64,000 nucleotides of DNA from Rubrobacter marinus (GTDB lineage: Bacteria > Actinomycetota > Rubrobacteria > Rubrobacterales > Rubrobacteraceae). Numbering within the stretch: the first letter of the stretch is position 1; each line of letters starts with the position of its first letter. The translations under genes and the position numbers were made by a program. The notes beneath the pieces were generated by a model. The model worked only from the letters and a program-made list of their open reading frames with translations, was not told the origin of the DNA and ran no database searches. Positions 53,024-60,951 of the stretch are shown in pieces. The stretch is taken from NCBI RefSeq assembly GCF_011492965.1, contig NZ_CP045121.1:930001-994000 (forward strand), in the 5' to 3' direction.

Positions 53024-54744
53024 CTACGAGACCGTGGTGCGCAGGACCTCCGCGATCGGGGTAATCCCGCGGGCGGCCTTGAGGAGGCCGTCGGCGCGCA
53101 TCCTCACCATCCCGCCCCTGACGGCGGCGCGCGAGATCTCGTCCGCCGACTGCCGCTCCAGCGAGAGGGCGACGATCTCCTCGTTCATGGGCATGAGCTC
53201 GTAGATGCCGATCCTGCCGCGGTACCCCTCGCCGCCGCAGGCCTCGCACCCCTTGGGGGCGAAGAAGGCGCGCTCCCCCTCCTCCGACCCGAACGGGAAG
53301 CCCATCTCCCCGAGGAGCCTCTCGTCCGCCGTGACCGGGACCTTGCACGCCTCGCAGAGGCGCCGGACGAGCCGCTGGGCGACGACGCAGCCCACCGCGC
53401 TCGTCGTCAGGTACGGGTCGACGCCCATGTTCGTCAGGCGGGGAATGGCCCCGGCGGCGTCGTTGGTGTGCAGGGTCGCGAGGACGAGGTGCCCGGTGAG
53501 CGCCGCCTCGACGGAGATCTCCGCCGTCTCGCGGTCCCGGATCTCGCCGACCATCACCACGTCCGGGTCGCCGCGCAGGATGTGCCGGAGGCCGGAGGCG
53601 AAGGTGAGGCCCGCTATCGGGTTGACCTGGAGCTGCGTGGCCCCTTCCATGCGGTACTCGACCGGGTCTTCCACGGTGACGATGTTCCGCTCCTCGTCGT
53701 TCAGCTCCTCCAGCGTCGTGTAGAGCGTCGTGGACTTGCCGCTCCCCGTCGGCCCGGTGACGACGACGGCGCCGTAGGGGCGCGAGAAGGCGCGCCGGTA
53801 CCGGGCGAGCATCCCGGGCGAGAGCCCGAGCTCCCCGAGGCGGACCCGGGCGAGGTCGTGGGCCAGGAGGCGCAGCACGACCTTCTCGCCGCGCACGCTG
53901 GGGAGCGAGGCGACGCGCACGTCGACCGGCGGACCCTCGGGGCGCGCGAGGACGGTGAAGCGGCCGTCCTGCGGGAGGCGGCGCTCCGCGATGTCCATGC
54001 CCGCCAGGATCTTGAGCCGCGAGACCACGCTGTCCCGGAGCCCCAGAGGGGCCGTCGTCACCCTGCGGAGGACGCCGTCGACCCTGTAGCGCACCACGAG
54101 CTCCTCCTCCCGCGGCTCGAAGTGGACGTCGGACGCCCCCTCTCCCAGGGCCCGGCGGATAACGGAGTTGACGAGCCGCACGACCGGCGCGTCCCCGTCC
54201 CCCCGGACGACGCTCAGGGCGGCGGGCTCCCCGGCGGCCGGCCTCCCGCCCGACCCCTCGAGGAACTCGTGGACCTCCTCCCTTATGCCGAAGACGCGGT
54301 CCTGGAGGTGGCGGATCTCGCCCGCGGCGGCCACGACGGGCTTGATGGGGAGGTCGGCGAGCGCCTCGAGGTCGTCGAGGGCGAGCACGTCCGTCGGGTC
54401 GCTCACGGCGAGGACGAGCCCGTCGTCCTCGACGCGCAGGGGGAGGGCGGCGTACCTGCGGAGGACCTTCTCGCCGAGGATCCGCAGGGCCGCCGGGTCC
54501 ACGAGGCCCTCCCGCAGCTTCACGTACTCAAAGCCCCCGGCCGCCGCGACGGCCTTCGCCACGTCCTCCTCCGAGACGAGGCCCCTGAGCACGAGCGCCT
54601 CGCGTACGCTCCCCCCGGACCCCGCGACCGCCCGAAGGTCCCCCGCCCGAGCTTGCCCTGCTCGACCAGGATCTCCCCGAACCCCCTCGCCGGCGAGCTG
54701 ACGCGCTCCCCCGCGAACCGCCTCTCCCTCGACCTGCCGATCAC
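53024..54744 (-). CDS. GspE/PilB-type secretion or pilus ATPase (one frame break)
   Basis: A ~573-residue ATPase once one base is restored near 54628-54633. The N-terminal ~120 residues hold MshEN-like repeats (GEILVEQGKLGR; REALVLRGLVSEEDVAKAVA), a fold that binds c-di-GMP in MshE. The catalytic part has VVTGPTGSGKSTTLYTTLEE (Walker A), an Asp box, DPDVVMVGEIRDRETAEISV (Walker B), and the Cys4 zinc motif CEACK...CEACGG. It powers type II secretion or type IV pilus assembly, yet no pilin, GspF or GspD gene is beside it. GTG 54744 is my start; the frame is open to 54792. Confidence 0.85.
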
Positions 54745-54835
54745 CCGCGCCCCGATCCTCGCCGCCGCCCGACCCCGAGACCCTGACCGCAAGGGCGCGG
54801 AGGGCGTCGTCCCGCGGGGAGGATCTCTCGGGGGC

Positions 54836-56101
54836 CTAGCGGCGTTTGGTATTCCACCTCGTCGGAGTGCCGGCGTTCGAGGTGCTGAAGAGGCCCTTGG
54901 GCGTGGAGACGGAGGTGACGATGGCCATAAGGATCCAGTAGACGAGTGGGTAGTAGACGGCCACGGGAAGGTAGCGCAGGATGCTGCGATCGTAGCGGCG
55001 GTCCAGGAGGACGCCGGTGCCGAGCTGCATGAGGCACAGGGTCGCGATGAGCATGCCCCACCAGTTCGGGATGGGCGAGGCCCCGACCGGCGGATGGCCG
55101 ACGGCGTAGGAGAAGGCCCAGAAGGCGGTCAGCCCCACGAAGACGTAGGCCCAGAGAATCGAGAGCGAGGACTCGAAGAAGACGGGCCACATCCTGCGGC
55201 GCTTCCAGGTGAGTACGTCGGAGCCGTGACGCCTCAGGACCTGCGCCAGCCCGAGGGTCCACCGCTTGCGCTGCTTCCAGAGGCTCCGGAAGTCCTTCGG
55301 CACCCTCATCCACACGATCGCCTCGGGCTCGTAGCGGACGTCGTAGTAGCGCTTCTGGAGCTTCCACGTGATGTCTATATCCTCCGTCGCCATGTCCGGG
55401 CTGAAGAGGCCGACGTCGAGGAGGGCGGACCTTCGGAAGACCGAGACGACGCCCGAGACCGTGAGGACCCTGCCCCACACCCGCTGGGCCCTCCTCTGGA
55501 TGCTGACGATGGAGGTGAACTCTATGGCCTGCAGCTTCTGGAGAAAGGTTGCCTTCTCGACGACGCGCGGGTTGCCGGTGACGGCCGCGACGCGGGGCGA
55601 GGAGAAGTGCGGGACGACGTGGCGGAGCAGCAAGGGCTCGGGCGAGGAGTCGGCGTCGAGGATAAAGACGATCTCCCCCCGCAGGCAGGGGATGGCGTCG
55701 TTTATGGCCATCGCCTTGCCCTCGTTCTCTGCCTTGGCGACGAGCCTCACCTCGCCCCTCTGCACGAAGGGCAGTATCTCCCTCAGGGAGCCGTCGATGG
55801 AGCCGTCGTCGACGACCACTACCTCGAAGTTCGGGTAGTCGAGGGCGAGGCAGCTCCGGAGCGTCTCACCTATGAGCGCCTCCTCGCAGTAGCAGGGCAC
55901 GAGCACCGAGACGGACGGGTACGAGCCCTCCTCCGGCTGCGGCATCTGCTGCTTGCGGCGCTCGCGGCGCCAGTAGTACGTGGCGCTCGTCGTCGTCCAC
56001 ATGATGCTGGAAAGCACGGGATAGAAGGCGAAGAAGGCGAGCAGGACCAGGTACGGCCACGAGGTCTCTATTCGGGAGAGAAGCGGGTCGAGGACGCTCA
56101 A
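54836..56101 (-). CDS. pgaC: Poly-beta-1,6-GlcNAc synthase-like glycosyltransferase
   Basis: A 421-residue membrane GT2: N-terminal helix (YLVLLAFFAFYPVLSS), then VSVLVPCYCEEALIGETLRS, VVVVDDGSIDGSLREI, FILDADSS, a TED motif (MATEDIDITWKLQKR), the QRKRW product-site motif and three to four C-terminal helices. This is the PgaC/IcaA arrangement for making PNAG exopolysaccharide. TTG 56101 overlaps the pgaD-like stop (TTGA). The gene is intact and supports a functional synthase. Confidence 0.9.
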   Translation of the reverse strand: MSVLDPLLSRIETSWPYLVLLAFFAFYPVLSSIMWTTTSATYYWRRERRKQQMPQPEEGSYPSVSVLVPCYCEEALIGETLRSCLALDYPNFEVVVVDDGSIDGSLREILPFVQRGEVRLVAKAENEGKAMAINDAIPCLRGEIVFILDADSSPEPLLLRHVVPHFSSPRVAAVTGNPRVVEKATFLQKLQAIEFTSIVSIQRRAQRVWGRVLTVSGVVSVFRRSALLDVGLFSPDMATEDIDITWKLQKRYYDVRYEPEAIVWMRVPKDFRSLWKQRKRWTLGLAQVLRRHGSDVLTWKRRRMWPVFFESSLSILWAYVFVGLTAFWAFSYAVGHPPVGASPIPNWWGMLIATLCLMQLGTGVLLDRRYDRSILRYLPVAVYYPLVYWILMAIVTSVSTPKGLFSTSNAGTPTRWNTKRR

Positions 56102-56631
56102 GCGACGTCGTCTTCCTCCGGTATCTCCAGGCCCGCTCGGCCCACGAGGTTCTCGGCGGTCGGGTCGCCGCGGTAGGGGATGAAGGTCTTCCGGGCGTCG
56201 TCGAAGCCGACGAGGATCGCGCCCTCGCCCCGCAGGCTCGTCCAGTCCGCCACGAGCTCCCGCTGCAGAAAGTCCTTCGAAAACGCGTGTTCCGGCACGA
56301 ATACGGCCTTCCGCGGGCCCCTCCTCGCGAAGATCCTGAGGTTGTGGTGGATCCAACCCAGCGCGATCGCCTCGTTCACGAGGGCGCATGCCCCGAGAAA
56401 GCCGAGGGTCGAGAGCATGGTCACCGGCGCGGTGTGGCGCACGACCGAGACCCAGGCCCACAGAAACAAGACCCAACCGACCGCGACGAGCGCGGTCTGC
56501 ACGGGCCCGTAACGCCTCGGACGGATACGGCGCGGCGGCGCCGAACCTCCGCGCGCCCGCGTGTCCACGACCATCTCGTAGGCGACGAATGCTACGCTCG
56601 TCGCGCCGCCGAGCGGTCTCGGTCGCGTCAT
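56098..56631 (-). CDS. pgaD: PgaD-like membrane protein
   Basis: A 177-residue protein with two adjacent membrane helices (VQTALVAVGWVLFLWAWVSV and MLSTLGFLGACALVNEAIAL), then a WIHHNLRIFARRG segment and a soluble tail. PgaD, the small partner of PgaC, has two helices and joins it in c-di-GMP-dependent activation. The start ATG 56631 follows GGAAGGAA. Sequence similarity to PgaD is low; the call rests on topology and its place immediately before pgaC. Confidence 0.75.
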   Translation of the reverse strand: MTRPRPLGGATSVAFVAYEMVVDTRARGGSAPPRRIRPRRYGPVQTALVAVGWVLFLWAWVSVVRHTAPVTMLSTLGFLGACALVNEAIALGWIHHNLRIFARRGPRKAVFVPEHAFSKDFLQRELVADWTSLRGEGAILVGFDDARKTFIPYRGDPTAENLVGRAGLEIPEEDDVA

Positions 56632-56800
56632 GGATTCCTTCCTTCGGGCACTTGACGTATTCGACACATCGTAACAAAACCTTTAATGAAACCCTAACCA
56701 TCCGGTCGGTGCGTCGCTTGCGCGGGTCGTGGTGGGGGTTTGGTAGAATCCGGAGCCCGCCCGAGGACGTTACGGTTCGCAACCTGGAAGAGCGTGACGG

Positions 56801-57607
56801 ATGCGCATAGTTCTAACGAACGACGATGGCATAGACGCCGAGGGCCTGCTCGCGGCGCGCCAGGCCCTGGAAGGGGTGGGGGAGGTCCTCACCGTCGCTC
56901 CGGATCGGAACCGCTCGGGGGTCGGCCGGGCCATCTCCTTCGGCGCGCCCCTGCACGTCGAGGAGCGCGAGATGGCCGACGGCGGGCTGGGCTACGCCTG
57001 CACCGGCACGCCCGTCGACTGCGTCAGGCTCGTGGCCCTGGGTCTCATGGGCTTCCGGCCGGACCTCGTGGTCTCCGGCATAAACCACGGCGAGAACCTC
57101 GGGGACGACATCACCTACTCGGGGACCGTGGCGGCGGCGTTCGAGGGGATCGTGATCGGGGTCCCCGGCATCGCCCTCTCCCTGGCGGTCGAGCGCCCCT
57201 GGCACGACCACGACGAGGTGGAGTACCACTTCGGCCCCGTCGCCGACTTCGCAGCCCGCCTCGCCCAGAGGGTCGAGAAGGAGGGCCTCCCCGAGGGGCG
57301 CATCCTCACCGTGAACGCCCCGAACCTCCCCGAGGGGGAGCTGAAGGGCGCGAGGGTCACGAAGCTCGGGCGCCGGCTCTACACCGACGAGCTTATCGAG
57401 GTGAAGGGCGAGGGCGGGCGCGTGGGCTACGACATCTACAACAACCCGCCCGGCCGGCATGAGGAGGAGGGGACCGACTTCGCCGCGGTCGAGTCCGGCG
57501 AGATCAGCGTCACCCCCGTCCACCTCCAGCTCACCGACCACGCCGGCCTCGAAGAGCTCGAAGACTGGAACGTCGGCAACCTCCTCAACGGGAAGGGCGG
57601 GCGCTAG
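56801..57607 (+). CDS. surE: 5'/3'-nucleotidase SurE
   Basis: A 268-residue protein: MRIVLTNDDGIDAEGLLAAR (metal-binding DD), VAPDRNRSGVGRAISF, CTGTPVDCVRL, VSGINHGENLGDDITYSGTV and PGIALSL. It is a metal-dependent nucleotidase, also acting on polyphosphate. A TAGAAT word 52 bp upstream suggests its own promoter. The following HAD phosphatase starts immediately after its stop, so the pair is co-transcribed. Confidence 0.95.
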   Translation: MRIVLTNDDGIDAEGLLAARQALEGVGEVLTVAPDRNRSGVGRAISFGAPLHVEEREMADGGLGYACTGTPVDCVRLVALGLMGFRPDLVVSGINHGENLGDDITYSGTVAAAFEGIVIGVPGIALSLAVERPWHDHDEVEYHFGPVADFAARLAQRVEKEGLPEGRILTVNAPNLPEGELKGARVTKLGRRLYTDELIEVKGEGGRVGYDIYNNPPGRHEEEGTDFAAVESGEISVTPVHLQLTDHAGLEELEDWNVGNLLNGKGGR

Positions 57608-58261
57608 GTGGCGCCCCTGAGAGCCGTTCTCTTCGACTTCGACGGCACCATCGTGGACACGACGAACCTGATCTACCAGTCCATGCGCCACGCGACCGGC
57701 GAGATCCTGGGCCGCGAGCTCCCCCGCGAGACCCTCATGCGGAACGTCGGCCAGCCCCTGCCGAAGCAGATGGAGCTCCTCGACCCCGACCGCGCCGCCG
57801 ACCTCCTGGAGAGCTACCGGACCTTTAACGACGAGAACCACGAGCGGTACATCGCCTCCTTCCCGGAGGTGGAGACGGCCCTGCAGCGCCTGCGCGACGC
57901 GGGCCTCGGCGTCGCCGTCGTCACCTCCAAGCGCCGCCACTCCGTCGAGCTCGCCCTCGACTCGTTCCCGGCGCTGCGCGGCCTCGTCGACTTCTTTGTC
58001 ACGATGGAGGACACGACGGAGCACAAGCCCAGGCCCGAGCCGCTCCTCAAGGGCCTGGAGCTTCTCGGCGGCGTCCCGCCCGAGAACGCCGCCTACGTCG
58101 GCGACGCCCCCTTCGACGTAATGGCCGCCCGCGCCGCAGGCGTCGCGGCCGTCGCCGTAAGCTGGGGCGCCTTCACGGAGGACGCCCTCAGCGTCACCGA
58201 GCCGGACCACCTCTCCGGGGACCTGAACGGCGCGGTGGACTGGCTCCTCGAGAGGGCCTAG
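57608..58261 (+). CDS. HAD-superfamily phosphatase, PpaX/Gph-like
   Basis: A 217-residue HAD hydrolase. Motif I VLFDFDGTIVDTTNLI, motif II VVTSKRR, motif III Lys in EHKPRPEPLLKGL and motif IV YVGDAPFDVMAARAAG. A helical cap lies in between (~25-85). It acts as a pyrophosphatase or phosphoglycolate phosphatase in relatives; the latter would connect to the glycolate locus, but that is only a possibility. GTG 57608 is adjacent to the surE stop. Confidence 0.9.
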   Translation: MAPLRAVLFDFDGTIVDTTNLIYQSMRHATGEILGRELPRETLMRNVGQPLPKQMELLDPDRAADLLESYRTFNDENHERYIASFPEVETALQRLRDAGLGVAVVTSKRRHSVELALDSFPALRGLVDFFVTMEDTTEHKPRPEPLLKGLELLGGVPPENAAYVGDAPFDVMAARAAGVAAVAVSWGAFTEDALSVTEPDHLSGDLNGAVDWLLERA

Positions 58262-58274
58262 CGGTCTTCTCCTC

Positions 58275-58841
58275 CTAGGCGCTTCTCCTGCGCGCCACGC
58301 CCAGGGCGGAGATCTGGGGGGCTACCGCGGCGGCGAGGACCGCCGCGAGCACGACCTTGACGATGTCGAAGGGGACGAAGGGGAGCACGCCGGCCGCGAC
58401 GGCCTCGCCCGCCGAGAGCCCCGCTTGGACCGCGAGCCAGAGAGCGCCGAGGGCGTAGATCGCGACCAGCCCCAGGAGGCCGAACGCCGTGCCGAACCCG
58501 ATGGCCCTACCCCGTCTCCCCGACGCCACGACCCCGAAGGCGAGCCCGGCCGCCGCGGCGGCGAAGGGGTAGGAGACGAGGTACCCGCCCGTCGGGCCGA
58601 GGATCGAGCCGAGCCCGCCGTGAAACTGCGCGAAGACCGGGAGCCCCGCGGCGCCGAGCAGGAGGTAGACGACCTGGGCGAGCGCGCCGTAGCGCGCGCC
58701 GAGCAGCAGGCCCGAGAGGATGACCATCGGCACCTGCAACGTGAACGGCACCGGGGTGAAGTACAGGGGTATCGCAATCTGGGCCCCCACCGCCGTGAGC
58801 GCCGCCATCAACGCAACCCTCGCCATCACCGCTGCCCGCAT
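58275..58841 (-). CDS. bioY: Biotin transporter BioY
   Basis: A 188-residue, six-helix S component: ALTAVGAQIAIPLYFTPVPF and TLQVPMVILSGLLLGARYGA, GLPVFAQFHGGLGSILGPTG with GYLVSYPFAA, and VLPFVPFDIVKVVLAAVLA. The FTPVPFTLQ, GGLGSILGPTGGYL and FVP-D-K features are those of BioY. ECF ATPase genes bioM/bioN are not adjacent. Start ATG 58841. Confidence 0.93.
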   Translation of the reverse strand: MRAAVMARVALMAALTAVGAQIAIPLYFTPVPFTLQVPMVILSGLLLGARYGALAQVVYLLLGAAGLPVFAQFHGGLGSILGPTGGYLVSYPFAAAAAGLAFGVVASGRRGRAIGFGTAFGLLGLVAIYALGALWLAVQAGLSAGEAVAAGVLPFVPFDIVKVVLAAVLAAAVAPQISALGVARRRSA

Positions 58842-58999
58842 CCTGCTCCTTCCGTCGACCCTTTACACGGCCCCGGATGTTAGCAAATCGCCCTCACCTC
58901 ACACACGAACGCAGGTATGTTGCCAGCCCGGGCCCCCCCGAATATATTCAGATAACCAAAGTATCAATATAGATGCGTGGCGCGAGGAGGCGGATCGGG

Positions 59000-59731
59000 A
59001 TGGCGCGAGTCGACGAGGTGGCGAAGGGCATTTATCGGATCTCCACCCTGGAGGCGGAGTCGGAGTTCCAGTTCAACCAGTTCCTCATCGACGACGAGCG
59101 GCCCGTTCTGATCCACACTGGCATGTTCCCGATGTACGAGTCGGTGCGCGCGGCGGTGGCGGAGGTTCTGGACCCGGCGCGCCTCGCGTACGTCGTGTGC
59201 CCGCACTTCGAGGCGGACGAGTGCGGCGGCATGGGTCGCTTCGTCGAGGAGGCGCCGGCGGCGGTGCTGGCGTGCGGCGAGGCGGGGGCGATGCTCAACC
59301 TGACGCAGTGGGACTACTCGGGGCCCGTGCAGGGGTTCCGTGACGGCGACGTCGTCGACCTCGGCGAGCACAAGCTGCGGTTCCTGGAGACGCCGCACGT
59401 CCACCACTGGGACTCGATGATGGTCTTCGAGGAGACGACGGGCAGCCTCTTCCCGGCCGACCTCTACGCGCAGCCGGGGGACCAGCCGCCCGTCGTGCGG
59501 GAGAACCTCGGCAGGGAGGTGTGCGGGTTCTATCAAGAGATCGGCATCTTCGCCGCGGAGGGGCCCGTCAGGAGGGTCGTGAATAGGATCGAGGGCCTGA
59601 ACCCGAGCTGGGTCCACCCGATGCACGGCGGGAGCCTGCCCGGGGACGTGGTCCCGGCCTACACCCGCGCCCTGCGCGAGGAGGAGTTCGCCTTCGACGG
59701 CAGGATCTTCGGCCGCAGAATCCCCGGCTAG
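59000..59731 (+). CDS. MBL-fold protein of the oxygen-binding diiron (ODP/FprA-like) type
   Basis: A 243-residue metallo-beta-lactamase fold protein. Metal ligands follow the flavodiiron pattern HxExD: CPHFEADECGGMGRF (~72-86); then TPHVHHWDSMMVF, LFPADLYAQ and HPMHGGS. The flavodoxin domain of flavodiiron proteins is missing, so electrons would have to come from another protein. Similar ODP proteins sense or reduce O2/NO. The start ATG 59000 with GGAGG upstream is chosen over an upstream start. TATAGA (58966-58971) may be the -10. Confidence 0.85.
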   Translation: MARVDEVAKGIYRISTLEAESEFQFNQFLIDDERPVLIHTGMFPMYESVRAAVAEVLDPARLAYVVCPHFEADECGGMGRFVEEAPAAVLACGEAGAMLNLTQWDYSGPVQGFRDGDVVDLGEHKLRFLETPHVHHWDSMMVFEETTGSLFPADLYAQPGDQPPVVRENLGREVCGFYQEIGIFAAEGPVRRVVNRIEGLNPSWVHPMHGGSLPGDVVPAYTRALREEEFAFDGRIFGRRIPG

Positions 59732-59742
59732 GGGGACCCGCC

Positions 59743-60890
59743 TCAGAGCCGGGCCACCGCCGCCGCGAACGCCTCGATCTCCGCCTCCGTGTTGAAGAGG
59801 TGTGTGCTCGCCCGCACGTACGGGTAAGGCTCGGGGATGTAGCGCGCCACGAACTCCTGCTTCAGGAGTTTCTCCGCGGCCTCTTTCGAGGGACCCCCTC
59901 GATCTCGAAGGCAACGAGCCCCGAGTGGGCGGGACGGGGGGAGCGGATGGTGACGCGGGGCTGCCCGGAGAGGAGGTCCATGAGCCCGTCCGCGCGGCGG
60001 CGGATCTCCCGGAAGCCCTCCGCGCCGCGCTCCTCCACCGCTTCGGCGGCGGCGGCGAAGCCCGCGGCCAGCGCTGGGCTCATCGTCGAGGACTCGAAGC
60101 GGCGCGCCCCCGTGTGGAGCTTCTCCCGGTAGCCGCCCTCCGCGTCGAACGCCGCCGGGTCGGTGAGGGACATGAAGCCGATGTTCGTGCTGTGCAGGCC
60201 CTCCTCGAAGAGCCCCGGCCGGACGTAGAGGGCGCCCATCCCCTCGGGGCCCAAGACCCACTTGTGGCCGGTGAAGGCGTACATGTCGGGGTCGAGGGAC
60301 TGCATGTCCACGGGGACGTTGCCCGCGCCCTGGGCGCCGTCGACGAGGGTGAGAACGCCGCGTTCGCGGGCCAGGGAGCAGATCTCCCGGAGCGCCAGCT
60401 CCTCGCCCGTGGTCCAGTCGACGTGGGAGAGGGCGACGAGGCGGGTCTTCGGCGTTATCGCCGCGGCGATCTTCTCCGGCGTGATCGGGGGATCCAGGAG
60501 CCTCACCTCGGCGCCGTAGCGGTGGGCCGCCTCGTGGAGGGGGACGAGGCAACCGGGGTGCTCGGGGCGGGCGGAGAGGATCCCGTCTCCCTCCCGCCAG
60601 TCGATGGAGAAGGTGCCGAGGTTCATGCCGTGGGTGCTGCTCGTGGTGAGGGCGAGGTCATCGGGGGCGGTGTTCAGGAGCCGTGCCGCGGCCCCTCGGG
60701 CGCGGGCGTAGGCGTCGCGCTGGTGGGCGTAGAGGCCGACGCCCTCGAGGTAGGCGGGGCCCGAGCACAGGTCGTCGAGCTCGCGCATCGCCTCTATCGT
60801 CTCGCGTGTCGGCGGGCCGCTGCCGCCCGAGTTCAGGTAGGTAAAGGAGTTGTCGGCGAGGGCGGGGAACAGCTTGCGGGGGAGATCCAA
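59743..60890 (-). CDS. Class V aminotransferase (one frame break)
   Basis: A 382-residue PLP enzyme after restoring one base at 59890-59892. SFTYLNSGGSGPPTRETIEA, TTSSTHGMNLG, ALSHVDWTTGEELALREIC, VDGAQGAGNVPVD, and the PLP-Lys motif AFTGHKWVLGPEGMGALYV (~220). The mended C-terminus reads SKEAAEKLLKQEFVARYIPE and YVRASTHLFNTEAEIEAF. It resembles isopenicillin-N-epimerase/cysteine-desulfurase-like enzymes; the reaction is unknown. TTG 60890 has GGAAGG ahead and faces the pbp gene (61 bp). Confidence 0.87.
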
Positions 60891-60936
60891 TGGGGGTCCT
60901 TCCGGTCCGGCGCGGGGGATTTGGGCTTGCCGTTTG

Positions 60937-60942
60937 TATAAT
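60937..60942 (+). promoter_or_regulatory. TATAAT -10 box just upstream of the PBP start
   Basis: A consensus TATAAT lies 9 bp before ATG 60952, so transcription would begin at or within about 3 nt of the start codon, and no Shine-Dalgarno fits. A leaderless mRNA is likely. The -35 is weak. Confidence 0.5.
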
Positions 60943-60951
60943 AGACCTTCT

